DNA of 64,000 nucleotides. Origin: Clostridiaceae bacterium. Lineage in GTDB: Bacteria > Bacillota > Clostridia > Saccharofermentanales > Saccharofermentanaceae. The DNA lies in NCBI GenBank assembly GCA_012718915.1, contig JAAYBI010000049.1, forward strand, positions 1-64,000, written 5' to 3'. The notes under the pieces were generated by a model. The model ran no database searches. It saw only the letters and a program-made list of their open reading frames with translations, and was not told the DNA's origin. This document shows, piece by piece, positions 28,112 to 36,849 of this stretch (position 1 is the first letter of the stretch; each line of letters begins with the position of its first letter). Position numbers and translations under genes: made by a program.

Positions 28112-29131
28112 CTATTTATCGTCCTTTAGAACTTGTTTTCGATATTGCATCGGTGTCATGCCCATCTGTTTTCTAAAAGCAACGTTAAACCTCTGCGGAC
28201 TCGAAAATCCAACTTGCGTCGCAATACCACTGACCTTAATTTCTCTCTGTGCCAACAACGCGCATGCCGCATTCACCCGTACCTGCATCAAAAACGCCAT
28301 CGGACTCATGCCAAATTCGTCGCGAAAAGCTCGAGTAAAGTAGCCCTGACTCAAAAACACGTAAGCCGCTGCGTCGGCAACCGAAATTCCACGGTCATGA
28401 TTTTGGGCTAAATAATCTCTTGCTATAATAACGAGCTCTCTTGCCTTTCCGTGACGGACGCGAAGTGATTCCTCCCATTCGTCTCTCAAGGCTCTTGAAA
28501 GCGTGACTAACAATTCCATAGTCATAAATTGCATCATTAATGCCTTTGCAAAATCGTCACGTACACTCTCTTTCATGATTCGCTCGACCAGTTCTCCGAT
28601 TTGTTGACGACCGCGGCCCGAGACCATCAAATATGAAGCAAAAGACGGGTCATCACTGCGATGGCCTTTGGCAAAATCCAAAAAAATCTCGATTGGTTTA
28701 CTGGATACACCGTAAATGGCTGCATGCGATGTCGGGCCGGTCTTCCGGGCCGACGGTTCAAGCCGCGCGTTTTCGGAACTATATTTTAACGCCTCCTGGG
28801 CCTGCCCTAAATCTTGGGAAAATCCGAAATACAGAACCACCATGTCAACACGCTTCGTTAAAACATCAATCGTATGTTTGACGTTCGGTCGAATAATCAT
28901 TGTGGATCCCTTATCGAGTTCTACACCTTTTCCGTCGATGGTTAACTTGGCCTTGCCACTTCTCAAATAGAGCAGTTCATGAGAACTATGCATGCTCGCC
29001 GACGGCACCGGTGTGCTTTTTTCAAAACAATGCTCAATCCCTTCAAAAACGACAGGAATAGATCCGACGGCCTCAAGAATACCTTTTTCTACTGCGGGCA
29101 GCAACTCTTCAAACAATGTTGTATCCTCCAT
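28112..29131 (-). CDS. AraC family regulator with N-terminal cupin
   Basis: A 339-residue regulator. Residues about 35-110 form a cupin sensor (SHELLYLRSGKAKLTIDGKG, then IIRPNVKHTIDVL). The last 100 residues hold two AraC helix-turn-helix units: ISVADAAAYVFLSQGYFTRAFRDEFG and VSGIATQVGFSSPQRFNVAFRKQMG. It lies about 30 bases downstream of the esterase-like gene on the same strand, so it probably shares its transcript and may control it. The ligand is unknown; sugars are common for the family. folE follows after 42 bases with no terminator that I can see. Confidence 0.88.
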   Translation of the reverse strand: MEDTTLFEELLPAVEKGILEAVGSIPVVFEGIEHCFEKSTPVPSASMHSSHELLYLRSGKAKLTIDGKGVELDKGSTMIIRPNVKHTIDVLTKRVDMVVLYFGFSQDLGQAQEALKYSSENARLEPSARKTGPTSHAAIYGVSSKPIEIFLDFAKGHRSDDPSFASYLMVSGRGRQQIGELVERIMKESVRDDFAKALMMQFMTMELLVTLSRALRDEWEESLRVRHGKARELVIIARDYLAQNHDRGISVADAAAYVFLSQGYFTRAFRDEFGMSPMAFLMQVRVNAACALLAQREIKVSGIATQVGFSSPQRFNVAFRKQMGMTPMQYRKQVLKDDK

Positions 29132-29161
29132 AATTTGTCATGGGCTGAAGCGATGTGAAGA

Positions 29162-31420
29162 CTATTCAAACCGTATATTGTCAACGAATAAGATGCCGGA
29201 TTTTTGTAAGTCAAAAAACTCAAACGTTAACTCGCTGAAAACCATTGAGTCCTCGCTCTGACGCTCAAGTGAGAGGGTCTGCCATTTGAGGCTCTTTTCA
29301 ATGGGTGCGTTCCCCAGAAAGCCATCAATGCGCAAAGACTTTTCGGACTGGTCCGGGTTAAAGACATCGATCTTTATTCGTCGGTAAGCCCTCAAATCAT
29401 AAGGAGCAAACAGACTGACATATGATAAGACCGGACCAAAGGCGACCAGACTGTTTTCTGTCTCATAATTGATTTTAACCGATGAAGCGCCCTCTGTCTT
29501 GTTGAGCGAATCTAATGTCAGCAAGCATTTTCCTTTTAAGGTATGAAAAACCGGGAGCATTTCAAACGGGGTATCCCAGGATTTCTTTCCGATGAACTCA
29601 AGTCGGTCACAAGACACAAAACTCAAATCAGGGTGATAGGTACATGGCTCTCTGTCAAAACGAAAGGGTAATACAGGTAAGCCGCTTCGATTTTTGAAAT
29701 TTGCCAGGTGCGGGACAGGCATATATGCATACATCACACCGTACGGTTCTTTGATTGCCTCGTTCCAAACCATTGCGCGAATTCCGTGCAACAGTTTTGC
29801 TTGGGCCGGCATATAGACGCGATCTTCTCCGCAAATCGAAAAACTTCGCAGCACGGATTCATTTTCGCCAAGTTTCAAACCATCCATTGTGTTGTCGAAC
29901 GTCAACATAATCTTGTTGGCGACGATCTCAACGCCGGTACACTCCGGGCAAGACGTCGGCATCTTGGGCGTAAAATGTAGTCCAAGCGCAATGCTTGCAA
30001 GCCTTTTGCCGACTCTGAAATTGGCTGATTTCTCGGGTAGCAACATATCATGATTACTCAAGATACCAATCGGCATCGGAATTTTTCTTCTAATAACCGA
30101 CAACTCCTCATTGAATTCCAAATATGACATTGGATGATCCGGATCAATTTTGTCCGGAGACACGGCGACCATAATCAGAGACGGCACCATCTGTTTGTCC
30201 ATGATTTTCCTTGGCCCGAAAACAGTGGAAAGATCTTTAAGTAATAGGGTTAGGAGATTGGAATAATTACCTTTTAGCGCAATATCTTTGGCATCAGGAG
30301 CCAATACAATTCCTCTGATGTTAACGTCACGAAGCATGCACATAAAAAGCTCATAACTTCCGAAAAGCAATTGCGAATCCGGTACTTTATCGAGGAAGTC
30401 CGGGTATTTGCTAATCTTGACCTCACCGGTCTTAAGTGTATCCATGGCTTCACTTAAGACTTTTAAGCCGGACGAAAGATTTTGGGGAGGATTGGCCGAT
30501 TGGTCTGATACAGTAATTGAATTCAATTCATCCGTCCGGATCGAATTATCCTCTTGGTCGCTCAGCACTTTTTCGTGATTCAGGTCCACATCCTCAAGCG
30601 TCGGCTCGGAATGCACGTCGGCATCACTATCTGTCTTCACACTTTTTGTGCAAATCGACTCTTTAATCTCATCTTTATTCGCATCGGCATTCAATCGTTG
30701 ATCCTGAAATAATCGGAACTCCTCTTGAGAATAGTATAGGTTCGACGATTTAAGTACCTCCATGAATCCTTCGGAAGATTCAACACTATCACGACTCAGC
30801 CAGGCATAAGTCGGAACGTCCTTGGCTGTCAGGTCAATGACACCTATCGGATAGTGAAGTTGGTCTGCCAGATGGTATGCCATAGAAAATGCCGCTCCGG
30901 AAACACCGGCAAGCCGTTGCGGATCTCTGACGTGAATCCAGGATTTTAATTGATGATGGTCGCAAAGACAATTTTGATTTCGTGCAAATACCGGCGGTTG
31001 GAAGAAACGAACCAGCTTCATCGGCGCATCCTTAAGCGGGGTTCTCGGAGAACCCGTCTTGCTTATGGGCGCGCAAAGCGGATCCGAACCCATGGTCAGC
31101 CAGACATCACCGCAACGCAAATCCTTTATGGTCACAGACGCAACGGACGCATGAATAATAATCGTATACGCATCACTTGAGGCACGATACGAAGGCAACT
31201 CAAAAGTAAAATCGCCGCTGTCCTTTGTCCTCGTTTCAAGACTGAGAATGACTCCATAATCCGTATCCAGCTTAGATACATGACGACCGTCTGTCGGATC
31301 CTTGACGACTTCCAAGGTTACAAGAGAATACGGATCTGTCTGACCCGAAATTCTAAGCGGCGTTCCTTGTTGAAACACCATTCCCGTCGCCAACCAATGG
31401 GGCAACCTTAGCATTGTCAT
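29162..31420 (-). CDS. Sialate O-acetylesterase-like protein without catalytic residues
   Basis: A 752-residue protein built like sialate O-acetylesterases: it opens LRLPHWLATGMVFQQGTPLRISG, has GDVWLTMGSDPL where the family has GDVWLCSGQSNM, NIRGIVLAPDAK where it has RGVIWYQGES, and a late LLPEKSANFRVGKRLA where it has IHP. The catalytic serine and histidine and the oxyanion block are therefore replaced. Residues about 245-350 are an acidic low-complexity insert. Residues about 590-752 form a beta-rich, CBM-like C-terminal domain. There is no signal peptide, so it is probably cytoplasmic. Start MTMLRL at 31420 is 9 bases after AAGGAGA. Function unknown; a glycan-binding or sensing role is inference. 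Confidence 0.78.
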   Translation of the reverse strand: MTMLRLPHWLATGMVFQQGTPLRISGQTDPYSLVTLEVVKDPTDGRHVSKLDTDYGVILSLETRTKDSGDFTFELPSYRASSDAYTIIIHASVASVTIKDLRCGDVWLTMGSDPLCAPISKTGSPRTPLKDAPMKLVRFFQPPVFARNQNCLCDHHQLKSWIHVRDPQRLAGVSGAAFSMAYHLADQLHYPIGVIDLTAKDVPTYAWLSRDSVESSEGFMEVLKSSNLYYSQEEFRLFQDQRLNADANKDEIKESICTKSVKTDSDADVHSEPTLEDVDLNHEKVLSDQEDNSIRTDELNSITVSDQSANPPQNLSSGLKVLSEAMDTLKTGEVKISKYPDFLDKVPDSQLLFGSYELFMCMLRDVNIRGIVLAPDAKDIALKGNYSNLLTLLLKDLSTVFGPRKIMDKQMVPSLIMVAVSPDKIDPDHPMSYLEFNEELSVIRRKIPMPIGILSNHDMLLPEKSANFRVGKRLASIALGLHFTPKMPTSCPECTGVEIVANKIMLTFDNTMDGLKLGENESVLRSFSICGEDRVYMPAQAKLLHGIRAMVWNEAIKEPYGVMYAYMPVPHLANFKNRSGLPVLPFRFDREPCTYHPDLSFVSCDRLEFIGKKSWDTPFEMLPVFHTLKGKCLLTLDSLNKTEGASSVKINYETENSLVAFGPVLSYVSLFAPYDLRAYRRIKIDVFNPDQSEKSLRIDGFLGNAPIEKSLKWQTLSLERQSEDSMVFSELTFEFFDLQKSGILFVDNIRFE

Positions 31421-31647
31421 AATTCTTAGTCTCCTTCTATGCGCGAGGTAGAAAAACGAAGCTTTCAATGCTTCGAAAGAATAAAGTTCAATGCACATTA
31501 TACGCCAGGATTCATTTTCGGTAAATTAAAAGCGAAAAAGGAATGACTAAGACCTCTTAATTATGACTCGATGTTTATAATTTTAAGATTCAACTATAAA
31601 AATTATGGTTTCTGTCAATATTATTGCATTATTTTGTATATATGCGA

Positions 31648-31675
31648 TTGACGATAGTCCTGTGTGCTATATAAT
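31648..31675 (+). promoter_or_regulatory. Promoter of the XRE regulator gene
   Basis: TTGACG at 31648-31653 and TATAAT at 31670-31675, spacer 16 bases, about 66 bases before the ATG at 31742. Confidence 0.72.
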
Positions 31676-31711
31676 AAATGTCAAACCAATTTGTTTTTTG
31701 CCGGACAACAT

Positions 31712-31731
31712 AGGACTTTCAGTCCTGAAAG
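31712..31731 (+). promoter_or_regulatory. Alternative overlapping hairpins before the XRE gene
   Basis: AGGACT/AGTCCT (31712-31717 with 31721-31726) and CTTTCAG/CTGAAAG (31716-31722 with 31725-31731) share bases and cannot form together. They end next to the GGGTGG ribosome site. They could be an operator or control translation; this is inference. Confidence 0.35.
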
Positions 31732-31741
31732 GGTGGCGTGT

Positions 31742-32056
31742 ATGACTCTGTTCAAATACAGAATTTACGACGAAAACCAACTCAGTTCAATTCTATCCAA
31801 GCAACTTGGTGTGATTTTCCGAGAGACGCGAGCGAAGAGAAATTTATCTCAACACCAACTTTCTGAATTAGCCAACACAAATCATTCATATTATTGCACA
31901 ATCGAAAACGGCAACGGGAATCTGACCTTGAAGAAATTTATGTACATTTGTTATGCATTAGACACTGATCCCGCCTCAATCATAAAGACTCTGAATGAGG
32001 CAACTTCAGTCGAACTTGACACTTTATGCGACTACGAAGATTTCAATTACTCGTGA
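31742..32056 (+). CDS. XRE family helix-turn-helix protein
   Basis: A 104-residue DNA-binding protein with one Cro/C1-type helix-turn-helix at residues about 20-75 (GVIFRETRAKRNLSQHQLSELANTNHSYYCTIENG, then LKKFMYICYALDTDP). No sensor domain is present. The start at 31742 is set by GGGTGG six bases before it; the longer frame begins before the promoter's expected transcript start. Target genes unknown. It is divergent from the esterase-like gene and 117 bases upstream of an AraC gene on the same strand. Confidence 0.85.
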   Translation: MTLFKYRIYDENQLSSILSKQLGVIFRETRAKRNLSQHQLSELANTNHSYYCTIENGNGNLTLKKFMYICYALDTDPASIIKTLNEATSVELDTLCDYEDFNYS

Positions 32057-32103
32057 TGATCCCGGACATTTTCTACCATAATATCAATATTTTGTTTATT
32101 TGA

Positions 32104-32133
32104 TTGGATTTCTCGCTAATTTTTCGTTATAAT
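32104..32133 (+). promoter_or_regulatory. Probable promoter of the second AraC gene
   Basis: TTGGAT (32104-32109) and TATAAT (32128-32133), spacer 18, 40 bases before the ATG. Confidence 0.5.
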
Positions 32134-32173
32134 TTGGACATTAAATACTCTGTTTTTGACATCGGAGGTCTTT

Positions 32174-33148
32174 ATGTCCATAACTTTATCTCATGCCGCT
32201 TCTATCGCAAAGGCGCAGTACGAAGATATTCGCAAATCCTTTAATACCGATGCCGTGTCTTTTTGTGCCCATTATCATGAGCGCTCCGGATTACCATCTG
32301 AAATCCCTGCACACTATCACGAATACATTGAGCTCATTTATGTTATTGAAGGTACCTTTGTTGCCACTGTCAGTGGCCGAGACTTTATTCTCAACGGTGG
32401 TGATTTACTCATCGTGAATGCCAACGAACCACATTCATTTTACCGAAAAGCAGAATCCAAGTTTATTTGTCTGCAATTTGATCCTTTCCTGCTTTTTTCG
32501 TCTATTCGAACTTCTTTCGAGGCTCGGTTCATTATGCCATTTATTATCTCTTCCTCTTCGCCACAACGTGTTGTCAAAAAGGCCGAGCTTGAAACCACCT
32601 TTATTCCAAGTCTGATTCACAACGTTCAAAATGAATACTCCCAAAAAGACTACGGATATGAATTAGCCGTTCGATCCGACATTTGCCGAATCTTCTTATG
32701 GTTTTTAAGAAAATGGCGCGCTCAAGGCTTAGAGATGGAAATTAAAGACAGCGTTCGAAACGAAGACATCGAGCGGCTCGAAAAAGTTCTTGAATATATT
32801 GATCAGCACTACATGCATACGGTCAGTGCCGACAAGATGGCCAAGTTATGCAACATGAGTTACAGTTACTTTTCCAGATTTTTCAAAGCTTCCGTGGGAC
32901 GGTCTTTTTCAGAATACCTCACTTACGTTCGTGTTACCGAAGCTGAAAAACGCCTAATCAGCACCGGAAAAAGTATCAGTCAAATTGCATATGAAACCGG
33001 ATTTACAAACGCGAGTTATTTTATCACTCAATTTAAACGTTATCGCAATATGACACCGAAAAAATTCAAGCAAAGACTTTTTAACGAAGATATTTCTCTT
33101 GAATCATCCGACGAGAAGGAAATTGTCTCCGTATACGCCGCGCGCTAA
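32174..33148 (+). CDS. AraC family regulator with cupin sensor
   Basis: A 324-residue regulator. The N-terminal cupin has PAHYHEYIELIYVIEG and GGDLLIVNANEPHSF, a metal or sugar pocket pattern common in carbohydrate regulators. The C-terminal AraC domain has VSADKMAKLCNMSYSYFSRFFKASVG and ISQIAYETGFTNASYFITQFKRY. The ATG at 32174 is 5 bases after GGAGG. The gene converges on the DeoR gene 15 bases away. No sugar transporter or enzyme gene is next to it, so its regulon must be elsewhere. Confidence 0.9.
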   Translation: MSITLSHAASIAKAQYEDIRKSFNTDAVSFCAHYHERSGLPSEIPAHYHEYIELIYVIEGTFVATVSGRDFILNGGDLLIVNANEPHSFYRKAESKFICLQFDPFLLFSSIRTSFEARFIMPFIISSSSPQRVVKKAELETTFIPSLIHNVQNEYSQKDYGYELAVRSDICRIFLWFLRKWRAQGLEMEIKDSVRNEDIERLEKVLEYIDQHYMHTVSADKMAKLCNMSYSYFSRFFKASVGRSFSEYLTYVRVTEAEKRLISTGKSISQIAYETGFTNASYFITQFKRYRNMTPKKFKQRLFNEDISLESSDEKEIVSVYAAR

Positions 33149-33163
33149 GGAATTAATAAATAT

Positions 33164-33946
33164 CTATACAACTGTCGGGGCGATTACCAACTGTATGCCT
33201 ACTGATTTTATTTTTCGAGCCGTCGCCTCGTCAATTCCAGAGTCCGTGATGAGAATATGTATTTCTTCCGGCGCGATGAAAGTCGAGGTCGAATCAGAAT
33301 TGAGTTTTCCTGAATCTACCATCACAACAACACGTTTACATTTCTCAGCGCATCGCTTTTTCAGCTCTAGTTCGTAAAAATTGTGACCGGTCAAACCTGA
33401 CTCTGCAGAAAAACCGTTGCCTGATACAAAGTAAGCATCCGCGCTGATTCTTCGCAGCATTTCTTCACATAACAACCCTTCAATCGCTCCGGAATGCGGT
33501 CGCAAAACACCGCCGATGATTACCGTCCTGAATTTTCCGATTCGCTGAACTTCCATCGCAGTATGTATTCCATTGGTGACCACCGTGAGATTATCCAAAT
33601 GACGGATGTGCTCAATCATATGAAAAGCAGTAGAACTCGCATCAATAAAGATCGTTTGTCCGTCAGAGACAAATGCGGACGCCGCTTTGCCAATGGCACT
33701 CTTCTCCGCAACCATCATCACGCTTCTTCTCATATAATTTTCGTTTGGAGCAGAGGATCGATTGAGCTCTGCGAGACGCGCACCGCCGTGATATCTAACA
33801 ATTGCGCCTTCACGCTGCATCTCGCGAAGATCGCTACGAATAGTCGCCCCAGTGACACCGAGTCGATCGATCAGTTCTTGTGTCGGCACATCCGTACCTT
33901 TTTCAAGAATATCTAATATCCGCTTACGACGCTCCAGATTAATCAT
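33164..33946 (-). CDS. DeoR family transcriptional regulator
   Basis: A 260-residue DeoR-type repressor. The N-terminal helix-turn-helix reads RRKRILDILEKGTDVPTQELIDRLGVTGATIRSDLREM, and the rest is the sugar-phosphate-isomerase-like sensor domain with IFIDASSTAFHM and VTNGIHTAMEV. Members sense phosphorylated sugars. The ATG at 33946 is 8 bases after GGAG; the codon two before it is TTG. It stands alone, convergent with the AraC gene. Confidence 0.9.
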   Translation of the reverse strand: MINLERRKRILDILEKGTDVPTQELIDRLGVTGATIRSDLREMQREGAIVRYHGGARLAELNRSSAPNENYMRRSVMMVAEKSAIGKAASAFVSDGQTIFIDASSTAFHMIEHIRHLDNLTVVTNGIHTAMEVQRIGKFRTVIIGGVLRPHSGAIEGLLCEEMLRRISADAYFVSGNGFSAESGLTGHNFYELELKKRCAEKCKRVVVMVDSGKLNSDSTSTFIAPEEIHILITDSGIDEATARKIKSVGIQLVIAPTVV

Positions 33947-34039
33947 GTCCAATACTCCTATAAAATTTGCAAGTATATGAAAATCGTATCAGCCTATAGG
34001 ACGAAAGTCAACGAATGATTTTCATTTTGAAATCGTATG

Positions 34040-34073
34040 AAAAAGCAGCCTGTCAACCAACAGACTGCTTTTC
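34040..34073 (-). terminator. Terminator after tRNA-Gln
   Basis: A 10-bp stem AGCAGTCTGT / ACAGGCTGCT (one T-G pair) with a 6-base loop and a T5 tail on the minus strand. Confidence 0.88.
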
Positions 34074-34094
34074 TTTGTCCGAAAACGGAACAGA

Positions 34095-34168
34095 TGGCTG
34101 CCGAACTAGGATTTGAACCCAGACAAACTGCTCCAGAGGCAGTCGTGCTACCCTTACACAATTCGGCA
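34095..34168 (-). tRNA. tRNA-Gln (CTG)
   Basis: Cloverleaf on the minus strand: acceptor TGCCGAA paired to TTCGGCA, anticodon stem ACTGC/GCAGT with loop CTCTGGA (anticodon CTG), T-loop GGTTCAAATCC, CCA encoded at 34095-34097. Single-gene unit with own promoter and terminator. Confidence 0.93.
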
Positions 34169-34173
34169 ATGTA

Positions 34174-34204
34174 CGTCGGCCAAAAGTCATCTTCAGCCGA
34201 CGAG
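34174..34204 (-). other. Leader stem-loop before tRNA-Gln
   Basis: CGTCGGC and GCCGACG form a 7-bp stem with a 15- to 16-base loop immediately before the tRNA 5' end. It may aid 5' processing. Confidence 0.4.
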
Positions 34205-34208
34205 AAAA

Positions 34209-34237
34209 AGTATATCAAATGCTTCGTTTCATATCAA
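34209..34237 (-). promoter_or_regulatory. Promoter of tRNA-Gln
   Basis: TTGATA (34232-34237) and TATACT (34209-34214) on the minus strand, spacer 17. It lies directly after the stop of the CoA-disulfide-reductase-type gene. Confidence 0.8.
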
Positions 34238-34240
34238 GAG

Positions 34241-36739
34241 CTAAATAAACAAGTTAGTATCCGATGTTTCTGCTTCGGCAAGATATGTCGCGACACCTGC
34301 CAGCTCCACACCGTCAATCAGTTCTTCTTGCTTAATCCCCATTACATCCATCGACATTTGACATGCCAAAAGTCGAATGTTCGACTGTCTGGCCATATCA
34401 ATAAGTTGCTCAAGCGATTGAATGTTTTTCTTTTTCATGACCGAGCGAATCATGATCGAGCCCATGCCCGCCATGTTCATTTTCGAGATGCCAAGTTTTT
34501 TCGTGCCTCTCGGCATCATCCGGCCAAACATTTTTTCTATAAAGCTTTTTGCAACGGATACCTTTTCGGGTCGTCTTAAGACATTAAGACCCCAGAAAGT
34601 GAAAAACATTGTGACCTTTCTGCCCATTGCGGCCGCCCCGTTTGCGATGATAAAAGATGCAATCGCTTTATCCAGATCTCCACTGAAAACAACGATGGTC
34701 TTATCATGATCTTCAGTGGGATTTGCCGCCTTTAATGTCTCGTTTTCAGCTGCGTCATGCGTGCCTTTTTTAATTTTGACACAAATTATGCCCTTCTCTT
34801 TCGTAACTCCGAGAACTGTGTTTCCTGTTCTTCCGGCCCAGGCATAAACATCCGTACCAAATGCAGGATCCGTCGATGAAATTTCGAAAACGTCTCCGAC
34901 AGAACCCGCGTTTATAGCACCGGCCGTCTTCATAATCGGACCGGGACAAGATAAGCCGGTTGCATCCACTTGCGTGACAGTCTCGGCCGAATCTGTTGCT
35001 TCAGATTGAACTTCAGAAGACGTTGTATTCGATATCGGCAATTCACGGATTGTCTCTCCCGAATTCATAGACGTTAACCCTGCAGTCAGCATATTGTTAT
35101 ACAGTCGATATCCTCCGGACAGATTATAAACGTCAAAACCATTCTGAGAGAGCATTCGCGACGCAATATAACCGCGCAGACCAACCTGACAATACACATA
35201 TATCGGCCGATCCTTGGGCAGTCGGTCGATTGCACCTCTGAGTTCATCCACCGGAATACACGTAGCGCCGTCAATCATGCCTAAATCCGTTTCAATCGTC
35301 GTTCGCGTATCCAAAAAATAGGCACCGTTTTCAATCAACGCATCCACTTCTTCCGGATAGAAAACCTTCACATCACCTTTGAGTATATTCGCTGCCGTAA
35401 ATCCGAGCATGTTAACCGGGTCTTTGGCCGAAGAATAAGGCGGCGCATAACAAAGCTCCAAGTTTTGAAGATCGTATACCGTTGCGCCCAAGCGCATGGC
35501 TGTGGCAGCGACGTCTACACGTTTTTCTACTCCATCATAGCCTACGGCCTGAACACCGAAAATTCGGCCATCCTCACCGAATAACATCTTCATTGTCATG
35601 TTTGTCGCATTCGGATAATATGTTGCATGACTTGCAGGGAAAATATAAGTCTTTAAGTACTTGGTGCCCATTTTCTTAAGCTGTCTCTCATTAAGTCCTG
35701 TAGAGGCGGCAGTTAAATCAAAAACCTTGACGACACTGCTGCCCTGAACAATTCGAGCAGAGGACTCATTAATGAGGGTATTTCCGCTCAACAAGGTAGC
35801 AACTTGTCTTCCCTGGCGGTTCGCAGGTCCTGCCAGAGGAACCAGAACTTCTGTCTCTGATTGCATCTGCTTCACAGAAATCGCATCACCGACCGCGAAA
35901 ATATTCGGATCTGAAGTGGTAAACACGTCATCCACGCCGATACTGTTGCCAATACCCGATTCAAGACCACACGCATCTGCAAGTCGATTGTCCGGGACAA
36001 CTCCTGCCGCAACAATTACAATCTCAGCCTCGATTGACCGCCCATCTGTCAAGTGCACATCAATGGGCGAGAAATCGGCTTGCCGAGAAAATGACGCTAC
36101 ACCAACACCAAGATTCAATCCTATGCCTTCATCCGTGATTGCCTTGTGGACGTCAATTACTATTTCCGAATCAAGAAAGCTAAGCACTTGAGGCGCAAAC
36201 TCAACGATACTGACTTGAAGTCCACGATCTTTCAGGTTCTCGGCCATCTCAACTCCAATAAAACCGCCACCAACAACCACCGCTCTTGCGGGGTCCTTAT
36301 CAACGATGTAGTCGTCAATTTCAATCGTATCCTCAAGATTTCGAAGATTGAATATTCCTTCTAAGTCTTCTCCCTCAACATTCAGCTTTCTCGGCATTGC
36401 GCCGGGAGATAGAACGAGTTTATCGTAAGATTCATAATACGTAGCCTGTTCCTGCAAATTCTTGACTTGGATACGCTTATTTTCTCGATCAATAGAAATA
36501 ACCTCACTTCTAACGCGAACATCAATATTAAATCGATCGCGAAAAAGTTCAGGCTTTGTAACTACCAGCTTGTCACGCTTGGTAATCGTTCCTCCCAAAT
36601 AATACGGTAAACCGCAATTAGCATATGATATGAATCCGCTTTTTTCGAATATGATAATTTCGTCTTTTTCAGACATTCTTCTGAGACGAGCAGCTGTACT
36701 GGCACCTCCGGCAACACCGCCGACAATAAGGACTTTCAT
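34241..36739 (-). CDS. CoA-disulfide reductase-type flavoprotein fused to rhodanese, TusA and DsrE domains
   Basis: An 832-residue fusion. Residues 1-450 are a pyridine nucleotide-disulfide reductase of the Nox/CoA-disulfide reductase group: FAD site GGVAGGAS, redox cysteine C42 in SYANCGLPYY, NAD site VVVGGGFIGVEMA, FAD site FAVGDA. Residues about 455-545 are a rhodanese with YCQVGLRGY. Residues about 590-665 are TusA (DATGLSCPGPIMKT). Residues about 680-832 are DsrE-like (VVFSGDLDKAIASFIIANGAAAMGRKVTMFF). Such fusions are known in anaerobes and are thought to handle persulfide sulfur. GGAGG precedes the ATG. A PerR-like palindrome lies upstream. Exact substrate is not shown by sequence. Confidence 0.92.
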   Translation of the reverse strand: MKVLIVGGVAGGASTAARLRRMSEKDEIIIFEKSGFISYANCGLPYYLGGTITKRDKLVVTKPELFRDRFNIDVRVRSEVISIDRENKRIQVKNLQEQATYYESYDKLVLSPGAMPRKLNVEGEDLEGIFNLRNLEDTIEIDDYIVDKDPARAVVVGGGFIGVEMAENLKDRGLQVSIVEFAPQVLSFLDSEIVIDVHKAITDEGIGLNLGVGVASFSRQADFSPIDVHLTDGRSIEAEIVIVAAGVVPDNRLADACGLESGIGNSIGVDDVFTTSDPNIFAVGDAISVKQMQSETEVLVPLAGPANRQGRQVATLLSGNTLINESSARIVQGSSVVKVFDLTAASTGLNERQLKKMGTKYLKTYIFPASHATYYPNATNMTMKMLFGEDGRIFGVQAVGYDGVEKRVDVAATAMRLGATVYDLQNLELCYAPPYSSAKDPVNMLGFTAANILKGDVKVFYPEEVDALIENGAYFLDTRTTIETDLGMIDGATCIPVDELRGAIDRLPKDRPIYVYCQVGLRGYIASRMLSQNGFDVYNLSGGYRLYNNMLTAGLTSMNSGETIRELPISNTTSSEVQSEATDSAETVTQVDATGLSCPGPIMKTAGAINAGSVGDVFEISSTDPAFGTDVYAWAGRTGNTVLGVTKEKGIICVKIKKGTHDAAENETLKAANPTEDHDKTIVVFSGDLDKAIASFIIANGAAAMGRKVTMFFTFWGLNVLRRPEKVSVAKSFIEKMFGRMMPRGTKKLGISKMNMAGMGSIMIRSVMKKKNIQSLEQLIDMARQSNIRLLACQMSMDVMGIKQEELIDGVELAGVATYLAEAETSDTNLFI

Positions 36740-36752
36740 GTGGCACCTCCGT

Positions 36753-36767
36753 TTGTAATGATTACAT
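36753..36767. promoter_or_regulatory. PerR/Fur-like palindrome before the CoA-disulfide-reductase-type gene
   Basis: TTGTAAT-G-ATTACAT matches the PerR box TTATAATNATTATAA at 11 of 14 defined bases. It lies 14 bases before the ATG and next to a TATAAT on the minus strand (36778-36783), around the expected transcript start. A redox role fits the downstream gene, but the regulator is unknown. Confidence 0.45.
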
Positions 36768-36849
36768 GATGAAAATAATTATATCACTGGCGAACAGATA
36801 TGAACATGGTGCCTCAAAAAATCTCTCATTGTTAAGAGAAGACTCTTTA

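Larger units (their letters stand above)
31421..31741. other. Divergent intergenic region, 321 bases
   Basis: AT-rich region between the minus-strand esterase-like gene and the plus-strand XRE gene. It holds the XRE promoter (31648-31675) and two mutually exclusive hairpins just before the XRE start. I see no clear promoter for the minus-strand gene beyond AT-rich stretches near 31560-31620. Confidence 0.5.
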
